Origin: Cyprinodon diabolis
Taxonomy: Eukaryota > Chordata > Actinopteri > Cyprinodontiformes > Cyprinodontidae
Length of the DNA: 64,000 bases
Direction of reading: 5' to 3'
NCBI GenBank assembly: GCA_030533445.1
Contig: CM060068.1
Location: 37,369,010 to 37,433,009 of the forward strand
Shown: piece by piece, positions 22,351-36,170 of the stretch
How the letters are laid out: every line of letters starts with the position of its first letter
Position numbering within the stretch: position 1 is the first letter of the stretch
Notes under the pieces: model-generated
What the model was told of the DNA's origin: nothing
What the model saw: only the letters and a program-made list of their open reading frames with translations
Database searches by the model: none
Program-made: the position numbers and the translations under genes

Positions 22351-23180
22351 TCATTAAAAATAATTACAATTCATTCTTTTTTTTTTAAATCAAGGCCTTA
22401 ATTGGCACTAAAATTATTTAAATATGTTTATTGAAGTATTTATAATTCTTTAATAAAAAATGCTTATAAAAACAATTTCGTCAGATATATTATATCGCTA
22501 TTAATTTGCGTGGAACTGATCATAAAGCCGTATGTTCGGAAAGGAAGCTCCAGGCGGAGAAAAAGCTAGAGGATATATATATACGTATATATGTGTGTGT
22601 GTGTGTGTGTTTACATACATACAGGAGTCATGGAACTGTGCTTACAGCTCCTTCATATTTCATGTACACTAATAACTTGTGTTCATGGTTCTTGTTGATG
22701 GCATTAAAATCATTTCTAATAGCATTAAAATAGCATTAAATTAGAGTCACTCATTCCTGTATGAACCCTGTGAGCGCTTAATTTAATATGACATATTAAA
22801 AAAATCCCACCATCATCCAGCATATTTTCAGTTTCTGCCCAAATATATATATATATATATTTTTGTAGATTTTTGTAACGGGGATAAGGATAATTCAAAA
22901 CTGCTTTTTTTGAATGAACTTGTTCTCTACTCCCAAACTCAGCATCTCTTTTCATTCCTGTAATAAAAAGTTTCTTTTGAATGGATTTGATTAAAGTTTA
23001 AGTCCCTCGGTATAAAATAAATATTTTGATGGAGATGAGAAATCTGCTTCCTCGTTGGTGAATAACCAATAGTTTGGATCCAATCATTTAAATAAACGGC
23101 GTTAGTTGTTTTTTTTAATATATAAGAATTTTGCTACCTATTTTTCAACCTATTTTTTGACACATTGATAATTTCCTCGT
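22351..23180. other. Non-coding stretch with short AT/GT tracts
   Basis: Contains a gtgtgt/atat tract at 22575-22610 and an AT run near 22841-22860. No gene was recognised. Confidence 0.4.
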
Positions 23181-23317
23181 TTGTTGGACTTACTGTTTAT
23201 TCTCCACCTGTGCAAAAACAACAACTACTGCCCGGCCCTTGTGTCAGACTTGGTAAATCTCATCATGCCATCAACTTCAAAAGTAGATCTTTGTTTAAAA
23301 AAGGTTTGGCACCCCTG
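23181..23317 (+). repeat. 3' end of a hAT-like element
   Basis: The sequence ends gtagatctttg...aaaaaaggtttggcacccctg, which resembles the hAT terminus cagggg(t/g)-c-caacc reversed, as at 16583. The rest of the element is absent here. Confidence 0.4.
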
Positions 23318-23701
23318 CTGTAGATGGATTTCCTCACAGAGAAGAGGATTTATCATTGTTTCTTTTTAGAGGTCTGATTCTTTCTTTTACTTACTTTTTT
23401 TCTTACTTTTAGAAATTAGCCTATGCATAATAAATAGGTGCCTGCATTTAAATATTTTTTATTTAGGAGTCCAAATCTGCACAGCCTCCAAGGCTAGTGT
23501 TAGTAAGATTTCTTCTCTGTTTTTTAAATTAAAATCACATTTTTATTATTTTACTTTTAATGCTTTAATTTCTTCTACATCTCATTAATGCTTTACTTGG
23601 TGTAAAGCACTTCAAATTGTGGACAATAAAGATACTAAACAAATAAAGCTGCCTTGCTAATTTCCTAAAATGTTTTTCTTGTGTTTAAATAGTACCTGCG
23701 A

Positions 23702-24266
23702 GTGAAAACATTTTGCCAGACGTCAATAATAGGGTAAACCACCCCTTTACAGGCCCTAATCCACCTACAAGATCAGGATTACTTGATATGCAGGATGACC
23801 TTGACAAATTTTGTGTGCACAACCTGGCCTGTCAAATGAGTCAGATAGGACTTTGCAGAGTTTTGCAGTCCTGGAATGTCCATAGGATACCAGGTAAGTT
23901 GTGGTAATATATATATGTAAATAGTTTGAACTGACAGTTTTGTTCAAGAATTAAAAAAATATTTTTTTTTAAATTCCCAAATCAACTTGCAGTTGCAAGA
24001 TAGGCTACCCAGCAAGAATTCCAGCAGAGGTGTTGCCCAATGCTGCTAAAGTACCATGGATGTTGGGGTCTTCCCTGACTTGGGTATCTGCTTTTGGCTC
24101 TTACCCATTTTCAATAGAGGAAGACCAATACCTTTCTGAGCAACTATTTGGAGAGAGGTTTCCAGACATACCTCTTCTTTATAGAGAAGTTGTTAACATT
24201 GACTACAGCGTGTGTCAGGAGGCACTGTTCTACTTGATAAGTGTTACTGAAAGACATGTGAGATAA
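23702..24266 (+). pseudogene. C-terminal relic of an integrase-core-domain protein
   Basis: A first block (about 23702-23893, ending at a GT donor) translates with FCVHNLACQ and VLQSWNVHRIPG. A second block (about 24000-24260) reads [38 protein letters not shown] in one frame and continues [19 protein letters not shown]. The combination FCVHY-, SWN-HRI- followed by a GSSLT-FG--PF-EED block and a final QEAL-YL resembles the end of the large fish family of integrase-core (DDE) proteins related to Ginger-type transposases. The catalytic core is missing and the frame changes between blocks, so it is a fragment. Confidence 0.4.
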
Positions 24267-24814
24267 ATGTAATTGCTGAATGATACTAATGAATGGTAAA
24301 AACTGCATTACTATCAAAAATACAAGTGTAACAATTATAAAACCACATTTACTTGTAGTAACTGCTCTGAATTTCCTCAAGAACTGATAAGTATTTAAAA
24401 GTATCAGGTAAAAACTTTTACTGAATGCCTTTTTCAAATGTAATGTGGAAGTATTGAAGTTCTTTACGCTTAAACATTAGATGCTAAATCACAACACTCA
24501 GTATTTCATAATTTAAAAAACAACAAAAACATTAATAATGGACACTATGAAAAGAAATTTGTTTGTCACTCTAACAGACAAACATTGTGTCAGCAACAAC
24601 TTATCAGGTGCAGGCAGTGCCTCAGAGAATGCAATGAACTCATGGATGTTGCCCTCCAAGTCCACAGCACAACACTTTGGACAGTGGCTGTTGTTCTACT
24701 TCACAATGCATGCCTTGCACCCAACCAGGCTTCTGCAGTAGGTTGCAAACATGGGCTTATCTACTGGACCCGTAGTTTGAAAGAATGATAAAGAAGTTGT
24801 AAGCACAGCAATGC

Positions 24815-25383
24815 CAGATGATGCATATGCAGGGGATTGCCATCAAGCAGAATACTTCTGCAGATAATGTACCACAAAGGTCATGACAGAAAGGACAACA
24901 TATCTTTTAGCAAGAAAACATTTCTTTCATCGCCTCACAAAAGTTTTTGTCGTGGTGCTACTTGAACTTCTGGCTGTGCTGGTAAGGCATCATATCAACG
25001 TCAGAAAGATATGGCCACGTTGTTGTCATCTGTCAAATAGCAGTTTCTGCAGATTACAGGAGGGGGGCACAGAAACGTGTGTGTTGCTCCTCCAAGGCTC
25101 AGCTCAGAGGGCATAAGTGAATTAAGAATAAAGACAACGCACGTATTGAGCTCATCATAGCTTTCCAACAAGAGGGTTTATTCTTCTCCAGATATCAACC
25201 TATCAAAATTTTAGACACTTAATAATCTTCTAAATGTCCATATTGACTAGTTATGTGACCTTGGAATCAAAACATCATGGCAACGACCTCTTCAAGCTAT
25301 TCTAGTCAGTACATCCAAAAATAAACCAAAACAAATGCAAATTGTCAATCATAAATCATGTTTACCATGCATCACATTGTTTC
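24815..25383 (+). repeat. Dispersed repeat, copy 2 of 2
   Basis: Close match to 15717-16262 in the same orientation. It ends at ...cacattgtttc exactly where an LTR fragment of the gypsy family begins at 25384, so that LTR inserted into this repeat. Confidence 0.65.
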
Positions 25384-25735
25384 TGTTGGGATCCTGAGGC
25401 TTGCCCACCAGAGGGCGCCGAGGATCCTCTTCTGTTTTTTGTGTTCTTTTAGGGACTGGGTTACTGTTGGGATCTGGGGATGTACCACCTTCCGCCAGCA
25501 GAGTGCGCCGTGGGTCTCCTGGGCTGGAGGCCTCCTGCCCACCTGGAGCTCGTCTACTCATCAGGAGACCTGCTCTACATAAGCAGCTGCCAGACCTTCC
25601 TTCAACGCCGCAGTGTTGACCTTAGTTTGGTTAGCAAACCAGAACCTCTGTTACCAGAAAGAATCTTAGTCATCTCAAGAGAGAAAACTGATTCTAATCT
25701 GCCTCTGCCTCTGTCTTGGGCTTTCTTAGGCAGTG
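25384..25735 (+). repeat. Truncated gypsy LTR (U3 part)
   Basis: This begins tgttgggatcctgaggcttg and follows the element-strand LTR sequence through the TATA-like box (near 25578) and the ccttccttcaacgccgcagtg block. It then diverges near 25735. The 3' half and second boundary are missing. Confidence 0.75.
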
Positions 25736-26244
25736 TTCCCCCATGCCTCCCCCATGCCTCCCCCCCATGGAATTCTAGGTGAGGCTTTAACGTGTAAATG
25801 AAAATGCTGTGAGCTATACAAATGCAAATCAGGGTTGCAGGGGGAGTTTTACCCCAAGTGACATTTTTCTAAAAGGTAAGGGAATCTCTGGTACAAATAG
25901 ATCAGGCTCAGTATAGCCTAATTATAGACACTTACATTTTAGCTTGAATTGATTTATTTAATTAAAGTATGCTAGATTACTGTGTATGCCATTAGCAATG
26001 GCAAATGTTATGTAAAAAAATACACAAAATAATTTATTTCAAAAATTAGTTTTAATCAGAATCAGTTGGTAAAATGTGAATCAGAAATTTAAATGCACAG
26101 AGGATGTATTAACCACACATCTTCTAGCAATGCGCTCAACTGGCAGAAATGATGCTGGGTATGAAGTGTCTGTTCCCTGCAAGCCCCAACCTTCTATTGG
26201 CTTTCCATAAAAATGTCTGTCCGGATGGGGATGAAGCCATGTTT
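25736..26244. other. Non-coding stretch before the LINE
   Basis: Includes short cccccatgcctc direct repeats at 25738-25770. No gene was recognised. Confidence 0.4.
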
Positions 26245-26259
26245 ACATGATAGACGCGA

Positions 26260-27659
26260 CGATACACGACTCTTCCCAGACTGCCATTCATAACATCCCT
26301 GTTAAATCTGCCGTGAAATATCTTGGTGTTCACATCACCAAAGACAATAAATCACTGGAAAAACTAAACTGTTGGAATATTTTACATAAATGTAAACTTA
26401 ACTTAAATTTGTGGTCTCAACGTGACATATCAATTTTTGGTCGAACTTTCATTACAAAAATTGAATTTCTCTCAAGATTTATCTATCCAGCTTATTCCAT
26501 ATTCCTTCCTAAACATGCAATTAAAGCTATAAATCAAATTAACTTCCACTTTATCTGGAAAAACAAGACACACTACATTAGGAAAGGAGCAATGGTTAAA
26601 GAGTATAATGATGGAGGTCTTAAAGCAATAGACTTTGAATGTTTAGACGGAATGATTTTAATGAATTGGTTCAAATCTTTTCTGAAAAATGAAAATAGTT
26701 ATTGGTTTCATATCCCCTCCAAATTATTTATAGAATTAGGAGGAATTAACTTCCTCCTTAAATGTGACTTTGACCCTAAGAAACTTCCTGTTAAACTTTC
26801 TTCTTTCCATCAACGCGTCTTACTTTATTGGAAACTAATATTTAAGCATAATTTTAGTCCTCATAACACCCCATTATGGAACTCCCGATATGTCCTATTC
26901 AGGAACAAGTCTTTATTTTACAAGAGCTGGCTAGAAAGTGGTATATGGTCAATAATGCACATTCTTGATGACAAAGGGAATTTTTTACCTTTTGAAACTC
27001 TTTGCTCTAAATTCAAAATAAATAAAAGAAAACAATATAATATATTAATCAAAGCCCTTCCTCAGCCTCTGATCATAATGTCATACAACCTACTCCTAAA
27101 CCATGTCCAGGTAAAACTTCCCTCTCTGTTACTCAACGGTCAGTCTGTTATTGATAAAAAGCTGACCAACAATGTCATATGTAGTTTGTTTGTCAAGGAA
27201 TTTCATCCACATCCCACAGAAACCTAATCTCCAAGCATTTTCCAAAAGAGAAAGTGGGAAAACTGCGGAATAAATATCTACAGTTTCCTGTTGCTCCAAA
27301 GGTTAAAGAAGTCCATTTCAAAATAATCACTGACATTTATCCTTCCAAGGAATTTCTGAGGCTCCATTACGGTTTTTGAAGAAAATGATTGCACCTTCTG
27401 TGAATGTGAAACTGAGACTGTTGGTCACCTCTTTTACGATTGTATGTACGTGAAAGTTTTCTGGGAAGATTTCTGCTTCTGGTGTTCATCTAAATTTGAT
27501 TCTACTTCTCATCTGGACAAAGAGAATGTTTTGTTTGGAATAGAAATGACAGATAAGCTGCAGGACCTAGCCTTTAATGTGTTACTCATGATGGGGAAAT
27601 TTTACATTCACAAAAACAAATACATGAGGACCAAGCCAAACTTCAACGTTTTTCTTTAA
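26260..27659 (+). pseudogene. LINE ORF2 C-terminal region
   Basis: The frame is open to 27227 and then disrupted by at least two shifts. The recognisable order is LGVHI motif, W-rich linker, C-x2-C...H-x4-C block and a terminal helix. In intact family members this follows the reverse transcriptase domain and helps bind element RNA. It cannot encode an active enzyme. Confidence 0.75.
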
Positions 27660-27973
27660 GAACTTTGTTTATATTTTCAGTCACTTAAATTTATGAAGAA
27701 GAAAAATGATATAAAATTATACACTTTTGTAAATGACCATAAACTCAATGTAAACCCCTAGCTATTATTATCTTATGTTTATTTTATTTATTTGTTTATT
27801 TATTGATATGTTTGTTTCCCTTGTTTTATTTTTATTTATTTTTTACATTCTATGTCTCATTTTTTTTTAAGTTATAATGTCACCAACTGCTGTGTATCTG
27901 TGTTTGATGTTTGAATTACTCTGTATTGATACACGGAATTGCCAATAAAGCAAAAAACAAACAAAACAAAAAA
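26260..27973 (+). mobile_element. 5'-truncated L1/Tx1-type LINE with 15-bp target duplication
   Basis: The direct repeat ACATGATAGACGCGA (26245-26259) recurs with one mismatch at 27974-27988, directly after an A-rich tail (about 27945-27973). The insert is the C-terminal part of an L1-like ORF2. The first 326-codon frame has VKYLGVHITKD, a run of helices with NINFHFIWKNKTHYIRK-type residues, and GGLKAIDFE-LNWFKSFL. After frame changes near 27227 and 27375 a CTFCECETETVGHLFYDC zinc-knuckle-like block follows. The endonuclease and most of the reverse transcriptase are absent, as expected from incomplete reverse transcription. Confidence 0.88.
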
Positions 27974-28192
27974 ACATGATAGATGCGAGCTGTTCTCGCG
28001 AGTCCTTCCGTATAACAATGACCTCGTATGTGATTGGAGGAGCCTGACGAGCCTTCGATTGCTCGTCCAATCGCGTGTGAGCTTATGGGCAAGCAGACAT
28101 GTTTGTCAGAAGAACTTTATCTCCAGTTCCTTTGCTTGGATTTTGCTGCTACGTGATCAATGGCTGGACGACGTCTCGCGTTCAACTCGCCT

Positions 28193-29386
28193 TCAACTCC
28201 TCTTGGACGCGATCCACAACTTTCAGCCAGTCCGCAGACTGATGAGAAGAAACTACTGATTGCTATCAGTGGACTGTCTCGTTAACTTACTCAACATACT
28301 GCCGACATGAATGAGCGGCTCACTCAACTGGAGAATTCGGTACACTCCAGGTTGCTGTCCATAGAGGACAAGATGGCGGCTCTGCAGTCGAACAACTGTG
28401 CGGGAGAGACGAACTCAAAGAAGAGAAGCTAGCGGTAAATATATGTTCAATTACTGCTAGCTAAGCTAAAAGCAGCCTAGCTAGCTAAGCTAAAAGCAGC
28501 CTAGCCTAAAACTACGGCTAATAATAGCCTTGCAAGAACAAGCTTTATTAAAGTGTATTTTTTGTGATTCACAGGAAGCAGTACGCCGTCTTCACAACTC
28601 GGAGACAAATTGCAGGCGCTATGAACCGGAGCAAGGGTAAGATTTAAAGAATATGCTTTCATTCTGCGGTAAAAGGAAATAGATATGGATGGATACCGAT
28701 CATAACTGTACATTTTGTTTTCACAGACTAATTTCGCCTTATAATAAGGCGGTGACCTCCTATTATTCATACCACTCTCATTTAATTGTTTTCCAGCTGC
28801 CTGTAAGACGTATTATGAGACGGTACGCAGGAGCTTCAGATATACGCAGCCAGAGAACACGTTGCGGGCTGAAGCTGCCAAGCACTCAGCTCGGAGTCGA
28901 GCTAGAAGAAAGAGGGTAAGACTTTATTTGGTGACTATTTTTTAGGTGCATTGATAGATGTTTTGTGTCCATACGCAGTGCATCCCATCGCATAGTGCTG
29001 ATTCATTGTTTTTTTTTTTACAGCTGCTAGAATCGAGGCAGAGTGTGCTAGCTGATGAGGAAGTGGAACTCTGGAAGACCGCCACCGTCGACCTCATGTC
29101 TGACGAAGAAGATGGCGTCGTTGGCGGGGTCTCTGGATGGATTGTACGGTCGCCGTCATTTCGTAGGCCGGATCTCTCTGAACTCTGTGTTAAGCTGCAG
29201 TCCCGGTTAGAAACGATGCCGAAGTACAGGGCCACGCACAGTAGGCGTCTGCATATCGGACCTGCCTCGGAGGGAATGCTGCCAGTTACCTCCAACCCCG
29301 AGGAGGCAAACGGACCGTTCACGGAGTTGGAATTTTTGGATACGCATGTGTGGGCAGATCCTTGCGTTGTATATAGTTGTTTGTTT
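28193..29386 (+). pseudogene. Copy B of the five-exon gene
   Basis: Homologous exon blocks appear in order. Exon 1 carries about 190 bp of extra sequence and a 12-bp insertion. Exon 2 is at about 28575-28636. Exon 3 is truncated, with in-frame stops (28726-28795) and its donor deleted. Exon 4 is at about 28797-28915. Exon 5 starts at 29023 with LLESRQSVLADEEVELWK. Exon 5 stays very similar to copy A, including DLMSDEEDG and RRPDL, but the last codons are altered (GPFTEL instead of GPFTDM) and the stop is delayed to 29386. The gene is therefore broken, although its final exon could still be translated. Confidence 0.65.
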
Positions 29387-29490
29387 TAATAAAGCTCTTT
29401 CTTTGCATAAACAGCTTCCTGGCAAATGTTCATTTCCTGTATAAATTCATTCATGTCCTTGATGGAAGCCTAATAATAGTGTAGTAGTGT

Positions 29491-30739
<1,249 letters not shown>

Positions 30740-31170
30740 TATATATATATATATATAAATAAATATATATATATATGCCAACCAATCACGAGCGATTTTA
30801 CTTGTTTAAAAAGAAGTGGTTCCGTCCAATACTCAGTAAGAACATTCAAGCCTGGCCTGGCCACGTGTGGTTTTGCTGCCAATCACAAACGATTTTACTT
30901 GTTTGAGAATAGTGGTTTCAGCCAATACTGAGTAGGTTATTCAAGCCAGACCTGGCCAGCCGCGCGGGTTTGCTGCATTCATATGCTAATTAGGGCCATT
31001 AGTACAGCTGATCGCTCTCCACATACGTCAGAGTCCGTTTCCGACAATTTGTGGCACTGACAAACGCGGACAAGCGCGAGTTGCAAATTGTCGTTAACTG
31101 CCGAAAATGAGGGAGATCTGTGGTAGTTTACGGGGACGAAAATCTCACTTTTCATGCAGTGATTGTTGCA

Positions 31171-33366
31171 ACTATTTTTCGTCGTCACTGGGCCCATAAC
31201 CTGTTAATAGGAGACCAATAGTGCAACATTATGAAAGGAAGACAGACAACTTCTCTCTGCCCCTCGAGGGCATATTTTATTTTACATCTTAGTAACAGGC
31301 GGACCGCATACCGGACTTCACCAAACATGTAACGTCTCCTCAAACAAAGACCAATAGCAATATTCGTTACAATTCCAAAATTTTTGACAATTTATTTATG
31401 AGAGAAAGGGGAACTCATTAAATTCAAAGAGAGAGGAGCAGGTCTAATCTCTTCAACTCTTTTTTTTCCTACATTATACTGTCCTTTAAATCCTTTTGAA
31501 ATATCCTGTTGCTTTATGTTGCAGATTTCTTATTTCTTCTACAAGATATTAGCGCTCATATTATCTATTGTTTGGATCATTTTGTAGAGATAATGTTATT
31601 AAAGAATTCCCAATGTAGGAATGCAGATTTAATATATAGTATGAATCTTAAGAATTTAGAAACTGTACTCGTGTATCTGCTGCCTTATTTGCCCTCTTTA
31701 TTACAACTTCTAGTCATTATTTTGATTCTTAGTATAGATGGATTATATTTAGCATTATTTTCTTTCTGTTCTGATGTTGTATGGAGAACCAGCTCTACCA
31801 TATTTTAAAATAAATACAACAAAATAAATAAATAAATGCTCAATAAATAAATAAATAAAATAAATAGCATACAATGAATGCCCCCAAAAATAAAATAAAT
31901 AAATGTAGGTAGAAATCAAATTATACAGTGAGAAATAAATATATATCTCTTTTAATTAGCTTCCTTATATATTCACCTTTGTAATAATAACATTTTTTAT
32001 TTACTTTCCGTTATAATCTTCAACTTTATTTTTTTTTTTTAAAGTATTTTTGTGCATTTTATAATATTTTTTGTCTATTTTATGCTTTATTTGTATTTTT
32101 TTCCCATATTTATTTTCTCAAAGCTATTTTTTCTGCCAGTCTTTTTTACATTTCTGTATGCATTTCTGACAGTGACAGTTCTCCGTTAATAACCCCCTGA
32201 TTAATAGTGAAAGTATCATTAGCGGGGTCAATCCTCAACTCTCTAATAAACGCCCAGACTTTGACTGAGGCAATTTTAATGCGTGTAAATACCTGCAGGG
32301 AATAGGAACGTCTCACCTTCGGCTCCTCCCCTGACTGAACAAGTCTTGATATGCGCGTTATGGTAACTCCCTCTATTAACCGACAGCAACTACACAGCAT
32401 TGCGAATCTTATCAAATCATTACTGCTCAGTAAAGGACCCTTCTTCGGTGCTGCCGCTTCTACCGCGCATTCAGAGCGAGACCCACGGATCCCTTCCAGC
32501 GAAGCAACCCGGGATCACCAGAAGGTTAGTGCTTTTCTTCAGTGCTATATTATCTGACCTCCACTGAGTTTCACTTAGTGATTTACCACTTCTCACTCCT
32601 CTCCACAATGATCCTGTTTCACTTACAGTATTTAAGATAACTTAATTTAGACCCTTCCTGCTGTTTTGGCTGAATAATTAGGTCACCAGTCTAGGTTAGA
32701 AAATAATGTGTTGTTCCTGTACAGCGCTCAAGTTTCTCCATTGTCTTTAACTATAACATTTGAACCATTTTCCAAAGGTTCTGGTTCATTTTGGTTTGTG
32801 TCAGGATGATCCACTTAATGATACCTATTGATTTATTGTTAGAATTTCTAGTGTGGCATATTTGAGTTTTTGTTTTCTGCTAAAAAGGAAAAAAGAAAAC
32901 TTAAAACGAAAGAGGGAAAAAAAATCATTATTTTATTGCTTTACTTTGCATCAAGCAACTCAATTACACTGTAAATATGCACTTTCATATGTCTGACAAT
33001 TTCTTGCTTGGAAGCTGCTCTATTAATAGATTCTCCTCTGGCTTTAAAGTCTAAGGGAAGTCATATTTAAAAGTTAAAATCATTCTGGCTTAAACATGTA
33101 TATAAATGTACTCTTTATCATTTCCCAAAATTCAGAAAATTTCTATTTAAAAAAATATCCTGTCTTAAAATCCATGTTTTTTTGTTTTTTCTTTTGTTAT
33201 CTTATGCAGGCCAGTTAGTTATACCTTAGCTTGTACACCTAAATTCGGCCAATCATATATCAACGGTCATCTGTCAATCAAATTTTTTTGGTCATAGCAT
33301 ATTGATTCATATGTCACAGCTAATATACGCAACAGTTGAAATAAGAAATAAGAATCATTTACTTAA
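31171..33366. other. Long stretch without recognised genes
   Basis: Includes an AAAT-rich tract (31803-31940) and the first member of a degenerate duplicated block (32755-33060). Short frames near 32146-32557 show no family motifs. Confidence 0.35.
32755..33060 (+). repeat. Degenerate duplicated block, copy 1
   Basis: Shares caaaggttctggttcatttt, tgtgtcaggatga, taaatatgcactttcatat and gattctcctctggcttta with 33860-34320 in the same order. The copies are about 1.1 kb apart. Confidence 0.5.
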
Positions 33367-33639
33367 TCATTGAGTTCCGTCCCAGTGTTTACAGGGATGG
33401 ACGTCTGTGTCTTCAGCAGGCGTAGAGCTAACAGAACTGGCAGCGTAGCGAGGCAAGGGCTCAAACATGTACGGCTGTAAGCCTTCTACACCAAACCAAG
33501 CTTCTGCCGCCCTGGCGTCCTCTTCCACATCATCTTCGTCCCCGATTTCCTCCTCTAAATAAAAAATGTATGACGGAGGAGACTCATCGACGACCTCTGA
33601 CACAAAACTCTCCTCCTCTTGCATGTTTCCGCTGTCCAT
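33367..33639 (-). CDS. Acidic 90-residue frame of unknown function
   Basis: The frame starts MDSGNMQEEESF and is strongly acidic (LEEEIGDEDDVEEDARAAE), followed by LQPYMFEPLPRY. The short QPY-FEP motif is reminiscent of the N-terminal part of fish proteins with a P2RX7-like intracellular (ballast) domain, which are often multi-copy and repeat-associated. Its zinc-binding cysteines are not encoded here. If this is an exon, the remaining exons would lie to the left, and none was recognised. It could also be chance coding potential. Confidence 0.3.
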   Translation of the reverse strand: MDSGNMQEEESFVSEVVDESPPSYIFYLEEEIGDEDDVEEDARAAEAWFGVEGLQPYMFEPLPRYAASSVSSTPAEDTDVHPCKHWDGTQ

Positions 33640-33675
33640 AGCGTTCCTTGACAGTGTCGTTTCTAAGTCACCAAT

Positions 33676-33728
33676 TTAGTGCTACTTGGTCCCAATGGAA
33701 TTTCCCATTGGGAACCTACTAGCACTAA
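33676..33728. repeat. Imperfect hairpin
   Basis: ttagtgctacttggtcccaa pairs with the reverse complement of ttgggaacctactagcacta around a short aattt loop. This is probably the tip of a small inverted-repeat element. Confidence 0.5.
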
Positions 33729-33859
33729 GGTGCTAACTGGTTATTAAGATGGATCCCAGAAACCAGCCACAATTAAACTTGTTTGTGAATCTTCCGCCAC
33801 AGCAAACTCGTTCCCTTGATAAACAACCAAACACATTCACTTTATTGTGTAAAGTGGCA

Positions 33860-34320
33860 ACAATGCCCAAAGGTTGTGGTTCATTTTGGCATGTGTCAGG
33901 ATGACCCACTTAATAATACCTATTTTTATTTATTGTCTGAATTTATATTCTTTTTTTGTTTTCTGCTAAAAAAAAAACTGAAATCTTGTAAATGGTGTAA
34001 TGCATTAGAGTAGGGTGTGCATTACAACTTGGACTTGATAATAATTTAATTAAACCTCAGTTAAGTCAAAAATCATTAGTTTATTGCTTTTATTTGCATA
34101 AAGAAACACTAAATATGCACTTTCATATATCTTACAATCTCTTTAATGCATCCGTTTTTGGCATTTCCTTAATCATATTTAGTTACTTTTACGAAATTGG
34201 TTCATGTTAGCAGGGTAGGACATAAAACAACAAGTTGTGTTAAAGTAACTAAATATTATTAATTAAATGCGAAACACTGTTGCATTATTTTTTTCAGTTT
34301 AGATTCTCCTCTGGCTTTAA
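33860..34320 (+). repeat. Degenerate duplicated block, copy 2
   Basis: See 32755-33060. This copy is longer because of an insertion of about 150 bp before the final gattctcctctggcttta segment. Confidence 0.5.
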
Positions 34321-35734
34321 CAATACGGCTGCAGGATTAAGATGTTTTTTATTTGTTTTTCAACTCTAAAATTAAGCCAAACTTTCATTTTGCTCACATT
34401 TATTCAGAAGTGGTCTGGTTGCATCCATGCATATCTAAATATACAGTATATTGAGAAAGATTCTATGCATCCCTTCTCTTGTAGGAAATATATCCAAGCA
34501 AATCATGATGATTTTTCTTTTAGAAAGTTATAGTAAACTTCAAATGTGTGCGATGCAGTTAATACGTACTGCTTTTTAATCCTGATAACAAAAGTGTATT
34601 TAAACTAACAGTCAAGCTGGGATTGATATACTGATTTTCCTTTAGCATATACACTACAGCTTCCCTGGTGATGGAGGGAAGTCAGATTAGATCAGTAATA
34701 CCAGGCCAGTATAGGGGGAGGGCCTAGAAACAGTTCCTCTAGCTTATGGCCAAGAACCTTTTTCTTTTTTCAAAAAATGTTTGTAAAAAAAAAAGAAAAG
34801 AAAAAAAAAGAACATAGGCTTCATATTAAGATACATGAAAGTATTTTTCTGTTATGTTTTTCCAATATGCTATTGTAGTATTGAGGAAGTGCCTCATCTC
34901 TCATTTCAACTGGTTTGGCCGCTAAGGCTGCTTCTTTAATGTTTACATTGAGCTGTAGACAGCTGTGTGTGGAGTGGATTTCCTGCCAAATTGTTGCACA
35001 CAAATAAGGCATGCAGCACACATAAATTAAACATGTCTCCCAAAATTAAATCTTATCACTCACAAATAAAAATGTTACACTCAGATAAAAATTATTGTTC
35101 ACAATAAGACAATAAGAACACATGTCATCTCAAGGCACTTTAAAGATCTGCAAACTCTGCAAACTTTCCTTAAATATTCCACACACAAAAAGTAATCGTC
35201 ACCAACTGGACATTGCACTCAAAATAAAATTTTACTGTCTGAAAGCTGTACTAAACCAAAATTTGTTTTGTACACTCTGTGTATACAACATGACAATAAA
35301 AGTCGTCTATTACCCCATTTACACTACCTTTGAAAAACAGTCCAGAAAATTCTACACTGCCGCAAGTTAGCCAAAAGTCATGTGATACCTGAAGAATTGC
35401 CACACACAATTTTACTTTAAAGGCACTGCTATGTTATGATAAAAAGATGTGTTGCTTCAGACCATATGGCAAAACGAAGACTTTGCTGCCTGTTAAAGTA
35501 TCTCTAAAAGACAAATGAGAACATGGATCATTAAAAAAAGAAACCTACTCAGTCCCTGGTTGAAAATCTTACATCGACACCAATCACAAACTTGTTCGTA
35601 TTTTATAATTTAATTTGTCACAAAGAGGGCATTGAGAGTTTAGGATAACAGGACGTTATGAGGGCCTTCAGTTTGTTGCAAGACGGGATGTTGCAACATA
35701 TAAGAGTTATGTTGATGTAAATGATACAACTCAC
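34321..35734. other. Non-coding stretch
   Basis: Only a short shared motif, acatgtcatctcaaggcact (35119-35138), recognisable from a fish interspersed repeat that recurs near 63950. No gene was seen. Confidence 0.4.
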
Positions 35735-36170
35735 TTCCATACAGAAAGCCAACATTCTTATCTTCAAGTAACACAGAGTACATGTCAGATTAAATAATAC
35801 TACTTCAGCAATAGTTTCAAGGTGTTACTTTATTGTATGTTTCATACCATGTCTGTTGGTTGTGCTGTTCTTTTTACATTTCGTTGCAGGCGATGAAGCA
35901 GACAAAAAATGTTTTATCATTATCTCCTTTCTATCTCCTCTTTCTTTCATCTTTTCTCCTTTTTTTCAGTTGTTTCTATTCTATTTATATTACAGTGTCC
36001 ATATAATCTGTAAAACTCCCTGCATAATTATAATAAAGCAATTTATATGCATGAAACAAGCAGAACACTATGGCGATAGCCCTGCTGCTCCACTTGTGAA
36101 AGTAAAATCTTTTGGGCTCTTTATGGCATCAAGACAATTATTCTTATTTCCACATTGCCAGACAGGACAC
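35735..36170 (+). repeat. Dispersed repeat related to 43.7 kb and 49.6 kb
   Basis: Shares cacttccatacagaaagcc and cagattaaataata with 49640-49720, and ctccctgcataattat, gcaatttatatgcat and acattgccagacagga with 43735-43930. It is split from its continuation at 36672 by a hAT insertion. Confidence 0.6.

Noticed and set aside
32146..32557. Overlapping frames on both strands near 32.3 kb considered as a small gene
   Set aside because: No motif, no convincing splice partners and no homologous copy in the window.
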